From: an uncultured Clostridia bacterium
GTDB taxonomy: Bacteria; Bacillota; Clostridia; Christensenellales; UBA1242
Length of the DNA: 5,563 nucleotides
Assembly: GCA_934746185.1 (NCBI GenBank)
Contig: CAKVEY010000057.1
Coordinates: forward strand, 1-5,563
Direction of reading: 5' to 3'
A model generated the notes under the pieces. That model saw only the letters and a program-made list of their open reading frames with translations, did not search any database and was not told the origin of the DNA. Made by a program: the position numbers and the translations under genes. This document shows, piece by piece, positions 1 to 5,055 of this stretch (positions within the stretch are counted from its first letter, which is position 1; each line of letters opens with the position of its first letter).

Positions 1-123
1 TTTAACTGTTTGAATATCTAACTTACTATCTTTAATTAAATGCAAAAGTAGGTCTAATGGACCTTCAAAAACATCAAGTTTAACTTTATACGAATTAGAA
101 TAATCTTCTGTAATATTTTCCAT
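1..123 (-). CDS. scpA: Segregation and condensation protein A, N-terminal part (runs off the window)
   Basis: ScpA is the kleisin subunit of the bacterial SMC-ScpAB condensin; it bridges the SMC heads, binds ScpB and acts on the nucleoid in chromosome segregation. Only the first 41 codons are visible. After a variable, acidic N-terminus, residues 12-37 carry the ScpA opening signature YKVKLDVFEGPLDLLLHLI followed by K-x-S-K-L-D-I, which in the family forms the helical region contacting the SMC neck. The ATG at 121-123 is preceded by the Shine-Dalgarno AAGGA at 130-134, which overlaps the TAA stop of the upstream M50 protease gene (133-135). This implies co-transcription and translational coupling with that gene; the pairing of an M50 gene with scpA is common in Bacillota. 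The 3' end lies beyond position 1. Identity is secure from the signature despite the short length. Confidence 0.93.
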   Translation of the reverse strand, partial: MENITEDYSNSYKVKLDVFEGPLDLLLHLIKDSKLDIQTVK

Positions 124-132
124 AAAAATTCC

Positions 133-804
133 TTAAAAAATAAAGTACCAAAAACTACTAAAAGCAGGCAAAATAAAGCCATAGAGCCAAGCAAACACTA
201 TATCTATAACGTTAGTTATTAATAATACTAGTAAAATAATAAAACTATATCGTTTCATAAATTCTACAAATTTATTTGTTCCTTTTGTAAAACTTTGTAG
301 TGTGTTAAAACCATCTAGTGGTGGAATTGGCAATATATTAAATATTGCTAAACCTAAATTAATTGTTGCACAAAAATATAACAAAAGGTATAAAAATTGT
401 AGTAAATAATTGCTTGTTAAAATAGTTTCTAAACTAGTTAGTGGAAACGCTACTGTTAAAATGCCCATAAACACAAAACTAGCAATAAAGTTTGCACAAA
501 TTCCTGCAATAGAAGTTAAGAAAACGCCCTTTCGATAATTTTTAAAATTAGTAGAATTTATAGGCACGGGCTTTGCCCACCCAAAACCAAAAAGTAGTAA
601 ACATAAAAAACCAATAGGGTCGATATGTTTTAACGGATTTAAAGTTAATCTGCCAAAATTTCTACTAGTATAATCTCCTTGCGTTAAGGCAACTAAACTA
701 TGTGAATATTCGTGAATAGTTAAAGCAAAAACTATTGCTAACAAATAAGCAATACTAATTACTAATAATTCAACTCCACTATAAGTTAAAAATAAATCTA
801 TCAC
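133..804 (-). CDS. Site-2 protease family (peptidase M50) membrane metalloprotease
   Basis: A polytopic intramembrane zinc metalloprotease of family M50. Family members cleave membrane-anchored substrates within or near the bilayer; this one's substrate is unknown. In the 223 residues I see the zinc motif HEYSH at 31-35 at the end of a first hydrophobic segment (about 10-36), the family block GRLTLNPLKHIDPIG at 51-65, FGFGWAKPVP at 72-81, and the second metal/catalytic motif NILPIPPLDG at 156-165 (D164 the expected third zinc ligand). Further membrane helices lie near 95-120, 133-158 and 186-217. Length and block order fit the short, PDZ-less clade. An oddity: the usual Ala-Gly-Pro before the NF helix reads AGICANF (100-106). 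The start is GTG at 804 with no Shine-Dalgarno; a promoter -10 box ends only 6 bases upstream, so the message may be leaderless. It is followed by scpA with the Shine-Dalgarno inside this gene's stop region. Confidence 0.92.
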   Translation of the reverse strand: MIDLFLTYSGVELLVISIAYLLAIVFALTIHEYSHSLVALTQGDYTSRNFGRLTLNPLKHIDPIGFLCLLLFGFGWAKPVPINSTNFKNYRKGVFLTSIAGICANFIASFVFMGILTVAFPLTSLETILTSNYLLQFLYLLLYFCATINLGLAIFNILPIPPLDGFNTLQSFTKGTNKFVEFMKRYSFIILLVLLITNVIDIVFAWLYGFILPAFSSFWYFIF

Positions 805-810
805 AAATTA

Positions 811-839
811 ATTATACTATAAAAATAAAATAAAAACAA
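811..839 (-). promoter_or_regulatory. Sigma-A-type promoter for the M50 protease gene and scpA
   Basis: Minus-strand -35 TTGTTT at 834-839 and perfect -10 TATAAT at 811-816 are separated by 17 bp. The expected start of transcription, about 7 bases past the -10, falls at 803-805, on or next to the GTG codon of the M50 gene (802-804). A dedicated promoter is needed because a strong terminator (843-869) closes the upstream transcription unit. The -35 is a weak match; the -10 and spacing carry the call. Confidence 0.6.
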
Positions 840-840
840 T

Positions 841-869
841 AAAAAAACTGCTTTATTTTAGCAGTTTTT
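841..869 (-). terminator. Rho-independent terminator after the six-helix membrane protein gene
   Basis: Perfect 9-bp inverted repeat, AAAAACTGC (861-869 in minus reading) with GCAGTTTTT (843-851), loop of 9 bases at 852-860, followed in the minus direction by a T run extending past 841. It lies 22 bases beyond the stop codon of the gene at 892-1482. The plus strand also ends in five Ts, so it could act in both directions, but no plus-strand gene needs it. Confidence 0.88.
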
Positions 870-891
870 CTCATTTTATAACATAATAAAT

Positions 892-1482
892 TTATTTATC
901 GCTTTTTGATGTTTCTTTTTTAGTTGATTTACCATTTTTGTCTTTTGGCAAACAAATTATACCTAAAACAATTAACACAACACTTGCAACAAATAAGCAA
1001 ATGCTTAAGGCAAGCACTACTTGTTGATTTGTAAAGAAAGGTTTTGCAAACATATATACGCCAAGTGTTATTAAGGCTAAAATTAAGCAGAAATACCAAA
1101 CGGCATATTTATAACTACTATCTTTACCACGATAAAAGTATGCTCTAAATAATTCAACAACACATCGAAGCCAAATTACTAAGCCAATAATTTCGCAAGC
1201 GCCTGCAATATTAAATACTTTAAATTGTTGTAAAATTAATCCAATAGCAATTAAGCCAACTAAAATAAATTCAACAATAACTAAAATTTGTACCGTTCCA
1301 CGCTTATGTTTTAATATAGGCAATAAGAATAGTAGCATATAAGCAATTAAAATAAGTGCCAAAGCAATATTCAAAATTTTTAAGCCTATTTCGTAGTCTT
1401 TAACAATTAAAACTATGCCCAAAGCGATTGCTAAAACACTTACTATTAAGTAAACTAGCCAATCAAACTTAAATCTTTTCAT
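892..1482 (-). CDS. Six-helix membrane protein, possibly HdeD/DUF308-like
   Basis: A 196-residue integral membrane protein of unknown function. Hydrophobic segments are visible near residues 9-27, 33-57, 63-84, 91-112, 125-147 and 153-178, followed by a hydrophilic lysine- and serine-rich cytoplasmic-type tail (179-196). The helices read as three repeats of a two-helix unit with small Gly-rich turns (ALGIVLIV, LVGLIAIGLIL, ALITLGVYMF), which is the layout of HdeD/DUF308 proteins, but no diagnostic motif makes this certain. The WLRCVVELFRAYFYRG segment (104-119), with its cluster of Arg at a helix end, is the most distinctive stretch. The ATG at 1480-1482 has a strong Shine-Dalgarno AAAGGAG (1488-1494) 5 bases upstream. 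The gene has its own promoter at 1506-1534 and its own terminator at 841-869, so it can be monocistronic, although readthrough from the peptidase operon upstream is possible because no terminator separates them. Confidence 0.8.
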   Translation of the reverse strand: MKRFKFDWLVYLIVSVLAIALGIVLIVKDYEIGLKILNIALALILIAYMLLFLLPILKHKRGTVQILVIVEFILVGLIAIGLILQQFKVFNIAGACEIIGLVIWLRCVVELFRAYFYRGKDSSYKYAVWYFCLILALITLGVYMFAKPFFTNQQVVLALSICLFVASVVLIVLGIICLPKDKNGKSTKKETSKSDK

Positions 1483-1505
1483 AAACTCTCCTTTTTAACT
1501 TTTAA

Positions 1506-1534
1506 ATTATAATATATATGAAATTTTTTTACAA
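1506..1534 (-). promoter_or_regulatory. Sigma-A-type promoter for the six-helix membrane protein gene
   Basis: Minus-strand -35 TTGTAA at 1529-1534, 17-bp spacer, perfect -10 TATAAT at 1506-1511. Transcription would start near 1499, giving a leader of about 17 bases that contains just the Shine-Dalgarno AAAGGAG. A second TTGTAA copy lies exactly 10 bases further upstream (repeat units TTTACAA at 1528-1534 and 1538-1544 on the plus strand), which could be a regulator site or chance in AT-rich DNA. Confidence 0.7.
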
Positions 1535-1552
1535 ATGTTTACAATTTATTTT

Positions 1553-2887
1553 TTAAGATTTTGTAAAAATTTTATCGTTTTTATTAGTTTTTTTACTCAA
1601 TTCAGTTTCAATATTTAAAAGTAAGTCGTTCATTTCACTAAAACATTGGTAGTACTTATATAGTTCGTAATTTCCCCTATAATCTTTAATGGTTGAAAAT
1701 AATTTTAAGCCTTCTTCAAAACTTGTTGCAAAAATTATATCTTTTTTATGAACTTCCTTGTCTTCTAAAAGTGTATTTACATAACTAGTAAAATCTATTA
1801 ATAAGTCATTCAATTTAATAATATTCTCTTCTCCAAAAAATCTTAAAAATCCTCTTTGGTCAGCAAGAATATAATATTTTTTTAATCTTTCTAAATATTT
1901 TTCTAAAAAAGGTTTCATTAAAATAAAACATTCTTCATACAAACTTACACTTTCATAGTCATAAAACAATTTACTACAATCTACATTTTTTGTTTCTCTT
2001 GAATTATCGCATATTTTCTTTGCAAAATAATCTGTTAAAACTTCGTTAATATAAAGTAAATCTACACCATCACAATTAAAACTTAAACTTTGTGGAATAC
2101 CTACTCCCGAAGTTTTTAAATCAAGCCCTTCTCTGTAACTTATATAAGTTGAAGCAACGTGTAAGTATTCGTGAACGAACAAATGAGATTCTATATTTTT
2201 TGCTGATGGGAATAAACAAACAGTTTTAAATTTTCCGTAAACATTTAATGGAACGCACTCACCAATAATATCATTACTTCTAATAAAAGAAACAATTTTA
2301 TCAAAACATAGTGGTTTAAGTTCTCGTGCTAAGTTTCTATAATAAGGGTTGCTTGATAATTCAAAGGTTACATCAACATCGTAAGTTTCTTGCGATTTTG
2401 CAAAAAAGTAAGTTCTTTGAATAGCATCGTATCTATCGTTAAAGTTTAAAATCCAAGATTTTTGAAGTTTTCTAAAAGAAAGTTTTAGTAATTTATCATC
2501 ATTTAATATGTTATCATTAAACAATTCGCTAAATTTGTTTTTTATTTCGTCTAAACAATAATTAAAATCATAAAAATAATTGTTTAAATTGTTTTCTGCA
2601 AAAATTCTTGTAATTTCTCTTAAAGTTAAATTCTCTTTAATCATATTTCGATATTCATAGAAAAATTGCAACATTAATTCAAATTTTTCGTTATCTAAAT
2701 ACAACATTGTATTGTTAAAATCTCGTTTGCCACGATTCAAAAGTACTAAATTATTGTTATCAAAATGTTCGTTTATTGTATTTCGATATTTTTCACCAAA
2801 AAAAGCGATAATGTTATCTTTTACAACATTTTTAGCATAATTTACATATCCAAAAGCATCGTTTTGTATTTCATTTAAAAAGTACAT
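1553..2887 (-). CDS. Putative cytoplasmic HExxH (gluzincin-type) metallopeptidase, second of a tandem pair
   Basis: A 444-residue protein with no signal peptide or membrane segment that I do not recognise as a named family. It carries HEYLH at 239-243 within the helix HLFVHEYLHVAST, and INEVLTDYFA at 280-289. This matches the gluzincin pattern: two His ligands plus catalytic Glu240, then a third-ligand Glu (E282) in an N-E-x-x-[ST]-[DE] helix, as in thermolysin's NEAISD. Both flanks, an N-terminal region of about 230 residues rich in Asn/Phe/Lys and a helical C-terminal region (about 305-435), align with the paralogue encoded just upstream (N-terminal FLNEI versus FLDEL; FLEKYLERLKKYY versus FFKKYEEKLKHFY; RFFGEENIIKLNDLL versus RYFGIENLRKIDDLL). 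The ATG at 2885-2887 overlaps the end of the upstream gene by 13 bases and has only a weak Shine-Dalgarno, so translation probably depends on coupling. Substrate and role are unknown; activity is inferred from ligands only. Confidence 0.78.
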   Translation of the reverse strand: MYFLNEIQNDAFGYVNYAKNVVKDNIIAFFGEKYRNTINEHFDNNNLVLLNRGKRDFNNTMLYLDNEKFELMLQFFYEYRNMIKENLTLREITRIFAENNLNNYFYDFNYCLDEIKNKFSELFNDNILNDDKLLKLSFRKLQKSWILNFNDRYDAIQRTYFFAKSQETYDVDVTFELSSNPYYRNLARELKPLCFDKIVSFIRSNDIIGECVPLNVYGKFKTVCLFPSAKNIESHLFVHEYLHVASTYISYREGLDLKTSGVGIPQSLSFNCDGVDLLYINEVLTDYFAKKICDNSRETKNVDCSKLFYDYESVSLYEECFILMKPFLEKYLERLKKYYILADQRGFLRFFGEENIIKLNDLLIDFTSYVNTLLEDKEVHKKDIIFATSFEEGLKLFSTIKDYRGNYELYKYYQCFSEMNDLLLNIETELSKKTNKNDKIFTKS

Positions 2888-4152
2888 TCTTCTTTCCGTC
2901 CTAATTTTTTTACATTTGCATCTATATCTAATATTACTTGTTCCATTTGTTTAAAACAATCAAAATATTTTTTGTCAACAACACCTAAATTATCAAGTTG
3001 CTCCTTTGACATTTTTAAGCACGTATCATAATCATATACTTTATATTGCAACTTAACATTTTTATAAATACTTGAAAAAGTTAAAAGTAAATCATCAATT
3101 TTTCTTAAATTTTCTATTCCAAAATATCTGTATAAATTTTCAGGTGAATAATATAAATAAAAATGTTTTAATTTCTCTTCATATTTTTTAAAGAAAGGTT
3201 CAACTAAAACAAAGCATTTTGAATAACTTGTTCTACTAGTATCCTTATAAAATGGTGCAATATTGTCTTTTAACAACTTGTTTGTAATTTTAAAAGCAAA
3301 ATATTCTGTTAAAATTTCATTCAAATATTTACAATCGCCATCACGATTTATATCACTAGCATATTCAATTCCATACTTAAAAATATTTTTTAAACTAAAA
3401 TAATCATAAGAAACTGCGTGCATTATTTCGTGCACAAAAGTTAGCGTTGATAGTCTTATAGGTGTATCGTAAATACAAAGATTTGTACCTATATTTTTAT
3501 ATTCCTTATTCACAAAAAGTCCACCAGTACCATCATCTTTTGCAAATTTGTTTAATAAAACTAAAACAAAAAGTTGTTGTGAATAAAGATTCATTTTATT
3601 TACTGATTCTTCGCCTACTTTATCTAATAAAACATCTTTAAAATCAGTAAAAAAATCACTTTTAGTTCCATCTAATAGAATTTTAATTTGTAAATCATCT
3701 AATTTTTTTAAATCTTCGTAAAGATTTGTTTTATAATTTTTAATTAAAGTTTTAACAAATGTTTTATTAACTTCAATATTATTTTCACCAATTTTATCAA
3801 GTTTATCTTTTATAATTTCAATATTTCTTTTACTTGGCTTTAAATAATTACGAATTAAAACTATATTGTCGCTCACAAATTCATCTAAATAATCAACTTT
3901 ATTTACAAAAGGCAAATCTAATTTTTTAAACCATTCAACAGTAAGCCATCTTTTTTCATATTTTATAAAATTAAAAGACGCATCTATATGTGCTTGACTT
4001 CTTTTTATAAAAAGCAAACTTGTTTGATTTAATCTTTCTTTTATAACGGGTGTAAATTTTACATCAAAAAAACTTGCAATATAATTTTCAACTAATTCTT
4101 TTGCATTGTTTATATATTTAGCCTTATCACAATTAAGTTCGTCTAAAAACAA
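2875..4152 (-). CDS. Putative cytoplasmic HExxH (gluzincin-type) metallopeptidase, first of a tandem pair
   Basis: A 425-residue paralogue of the protein encoded directly downstream. The zinc motif is HEIMH at 241-245 in a hydrophobic helix (LTFVHEIMHAVSYDYF), followed by LNEILTEYFA at 277-286, giving a probable third ligand E279 and an acidic partner E283 where the sister has Asp. The gap from the second His to the ligand Glu is 34 residues here and 39 in the sister. No signal peptide or membrane helix is visible, so a cytoplasmic location is inferred. The start is TTG at 4150-4152: an in-frame TGA lies two codons upstream, GGAG precedes it by 10 bases, and the resulting N-terminus (FLDEL, then KYINNAKELV) aligns with the sister's start (FLNEI, then GYVNYAKNVV). 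It overlaps the 102-aa gene by 10 bases. The family name, substrate and function are unknown. Confidence 0.78.
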   Translation of the reverse strand: MFLDELNCDKAKYINNAKELVENYIASFFDVKFTPVIKERLNQTSLLFIKRSQAHIDASFNFIKYEKRWLTVEWFKKLDLPFVNKVDYLDEFVSDNIVLIRNYLKPSKRNIEIIKDKLDKIGENNIEVNKTFVKTLIKNYKTNLYEDLKKLDDLQIKILLDGTKSDFFTDFKDVLLDKVGEESVNKMNLYSQQLFVLVLLNKFAKDDGTGGLFVNKEYKNIGTNLCIYDTPIRLSTLTFVHEIMHAVSYDYFSLKNIFKYGIEYASDINRDGDCKYLNEILTEYFAFKITNKLLKDNIAPFYKDTSRTSYSKCFVLVEPFFKKYEEKLKHFYLYYSPENLYRYFGIENLRKIDDLLLTFSSIYKNVKLQYKVYDYDTCLKMSKEQLDNLGVVDKKYFDCFKQMEQVILDIDANVKKLGRKEECTF

Positions 4153-4451
4153 TTTTCAATTTCTCCAATAAGTTTTTTTAATTCAGCATAATTTTCAGGA
4201 AAATTTCCTGCTCCACCAAACTTTTTGGTTTCTTTATTTTTAATTATTTCAACTTCAAAATTTTCACTATCTAAAATCATTGGATTATAGTAACTATTTT
4301 GCCAAGAACTTACAATATTTAAAATTCGATTAATATAATCTTCTACATTTTTGTTTAGTTCTCTGCCGTTAAATTCAATAAATTCTTTTTCACCATCTAA
4401 TTTTAAATTAATAATTGTTCGTGGTGAAAAAATTTTAATTTTTATTTTCAT
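4143..4451 (-). CDS. Conserved-looking 102-aa hypothetical protein in the peptidase operon
   Basis: I do not recognise a named family. The 102 residues start with a probable beta-strand rich in alternating Lys/Ile (MKIKIKIF), continue with an amphipathic helix around 34-50 ending in Trp50, then a YYNPMILDSENFEVEII stretch (54-70) that looks like a beta-hairpin. The segment FGGAGNFPENY (78-88) leads into a final helix (AELKKLIGEIEN). The Gly-rich FPENY segment and the strand before it have the look of a small recognition or immunity-type domain, but that is impression, not evidence. ATG at 4449-4451 has an excellent Shine-Dalgarno AAAGGAG (4458-4464), 6 bases upstream and overlapping the stop of the 50-aa gene. 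Its own stop overlaps the TTG start of the first metallopeptidase. This tight packing argues for a functional link to the peptidases, for example as adaptor, substrate or inhibitor (inference). Confidence 0.75.
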   Translation of the reverse strand: MKIKIKIFSPRTIINLKLDGEKEFIEFNGRELNKNVEDYINRILNIVSSWQNSYYNPMILDSENFEVEIIKNKETKKFGGAGNFPENYAELKKLIGEIENCF

Positions 4452-4462
4452 ATTAAACTCCT

Positions 4463-4615
4463 TTAATCGTTATAATAATCTGCTAAAAGTAATTCAATTT
4501 CATTAATTCTATCAATAACTATATCTTTCATTGGATTATTATCGCCTAAATCTTCCAAAAAACTAGAAAGGTCTTTTTTCTCTTGTGTTAAAATTTCAAA
4601 CTCAGCGTTATCCAT
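4463..4615 (-). CDS. Small acidic helical protein (50 aa), first gene of the peptidase operon
   Basis: A 50-residue protein of unknown function and strongly acidic composition (14 Asp/Glu against 4 Lys/Arg). It reads as two helices, about 4-23 (EFEILTQEKKDLSSFLEDL) and 29-48, joined by a GDNNP turn, so a helical hairpin that could pair with a basic partner. An ATG 14 codons further upstream (4657) is in frame, but it lies inside the promoter spacer; the ATG at 4613-4615 has the Shine-Dalgarno AAAGGAG (4624-4630) 8 bases away and is clearly the start. The stop codon overlaps the Shine-Dalgarno of the 102-aa gene, so the two are co-transcribed and probably coupled. It resembles the helical-hairpin size class of Spo0E-like proteins but lacks their SQELD motif. 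Whether it is a regulator of the operon is open. Confidence 0.72.
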   Translation of the reverse strand: MDNAEFEILTQEKKDLSSFLEDLGDNNPMKDIVIDRINEIELLLADYYND

Positions 4616-4623
4616 ATTAACTT

Positions 4624-4630
4624 CTCCTTT
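4624..4630 (-). promoter_or_regulatory. Ribosome binding site that fixes the start of the 50-aa protein
   Basis: AAAGGAG in minus reading, 8 bases before the ATG at 4613-4615. The alternative upstream ATG at 4655-4657 lies between the -35 and -10 boxes of the promoter and would not be on the transcript. Confidence 0.85.
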
Positions 4631-4645
4631 TATATTATATAACAA

Positions 4646-4673
4646 ATTATAACACATATATATTATTTGTCAA
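4646..4673 (-). promoter_or_regulatory. Near-consensus sigma-A promoter of the four-gene peptidase operon
   Basis: Minus-strand -35 TTGACA at 4668-4673 (perfect), 16-bp spacer, -10 TATAAT at 4646-4651 (perfect) with an extended TG one base before it (TGTTATAAT). Transcription should start near 4638-4640, giving a leader of about 25 bases. It begins only 14 bases past the end of the rpsO terminator stem, so the operon is insulated from rpsO. Both boxes match consensus fully, so basal transcription is expected to be strong unless a repressor acts; no clear operator palindrome is visible. Confidence 0.87.
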
Positions 4674-4707
4674 TACAAAAAATAAAAAAACGGCTATAAG
4701 CCGTTTT
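4674..4707 (-). terminator. Rho-independent terminator of rpsO
   Basis: Perfect 9-bp stem, AAAACGGCT with AGCCGTTTT (4699-4707 and 4687-4695), 3-base loop at 4696-4698, followed in the minus direction by a long T-rich tract with seven Ts, one A and six Ts. It begins 7 bases after the rpsO stop codon (4715-4717). Confidence 0.95.
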
Positions 4708-4714
4708 AATTTTA

Positions 4715-4969
4715 CTATCTAATTCCTAAAGATTTTTTTAATTCACGATATTTATTAATATCTTTTGCTTCTAAATATTTTAATAAGCCATTTCTTTTAC
4801 CAATAAGCATTAATAAACCTCTTTTAGCAGAGTTATCTTGTTTATTAGATTTAAGATGTTCTGTTATATGGTTAATTCTTGCAGTTAAAATAGCAATTTG
4901 AACTTCTGTTGAACCAGTATCACCATCTTTAGTTTGATATTTAGAAATTATATCTTTTTTATCAATCAT
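4715..4969 (-). CDS. rpsO: 30S ribosomal protein S15
   Basis: S15 is a primary 16S rRNA-binding protein of the 30S platform; it binds the three-way junction of helices 20-22 and helps nucleate assembly with S6, S18 and S11. The 84 residues are slightly short against the usual 88-89, the difference being at the N-terminus and the missing terminal Arg. Visible signatures are DTGSTEVQIAILTARINHITEHL (starting at 17), RGLLMLIGKRN (50-60) and the C-terminal KYRELKKSLGIR. The RNA-contacting His (H38) and Asp (D45) are kept, but the normally near-invariant DHHSRR reads DNSAKR (45-50), replacing the conserved Ser with Ala48. The ATG at 4967-4969 follows an in-frame TAG immediately upstream and a GGGGG-type Shine-Dalgarno at 4979-4985. 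It has its own promoter and a structured leader suited to S15 autoregulation, and ends at a strong terminator. pnp, its frequent neighbour, is not adjacent here. Confidence 0.97.
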   Translation of the reverse strand: MIDKKDIISKYQTKDGDTGSTEVQIAILTARINHITEHLKSNKQDNSAKRGLLMLIGKRNGLLKYLEAKDINKYRELKKSLGIR

Positions 4970-4975
4970 CTAAAA

Positions 4976-5050
4976 CTTCCCCCTTATAAATTTCTCCTTT
5001 AACAAAGTATGACGCAAAGGGATTTTTACCGTGCACCCTTGTTTAAGGAC
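4976..5050 (-). promoter_or_regulatory. Structured rpsO mRNA leader, candidate S15 autoregulatory element
   Basis: The predicted transcript starts near 5049-5050. Its first bases, UCCUUAAAC (5049-5041), can pair with GUUAAAGGA (5003-4995) in 8 of 9 positions. Inside that stem, AAGGG (5040-5036) pairs perfectly with CCCUU (5021-5017) around a 14-base loop. Two competing pairings exist: CUUU (5007-5004) with AAAG (5000-4997), and the same CCCUU with the AAGGG of the actual Shine-Dalgarno (4985-4981). The element therefore could switch between an exposed and a hidden ribosome site. S15 proteins are known to repress their own mRNAs through diverse leader structures in different bacteria; that this one responds to S15 is inference. 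Confidence 0.55.
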
Positions 5051-5055
5051 ATTAA

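Noticed and set aside
843..869. Plus-strand or bidirectional terminator serving a plus-strand gene
   Set aside because: No plausible plus-strand gene exists in the window, so only its minus-strand use is supported.
1483..1552. Terminator at the end of the peptidase operon
   Set aside because: No GC-containing hairpin with a T tract lies between the stop at 1553 and the next promoter, so the operon may read through to the terminator at 841-869.
1553..4152. Secreted lethal-factor-like or Pro-Pro endopeptidase toxins
   Set aside because: The Glu helix (NExxT[DE]YFA) is partly reminiscent, but there is no signal peptide and the third-ligand motif fits thermolysin-type NExxSD better.
4463..4615. 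Spo0E-like sporulation phosphatase
   Set aside because: Size and helical-hairpin layout are similar, but the SQELD signature is absent.
4616..4657. N-terminal extension of the small acidic protein to a 64-aa form starting at the ATG at 4657
   Set aside because: That ATG lies within the promoter spacer, has no ribosome site, and the ATG at 4615 has a strong Shine-Dalgarno at proper distance.
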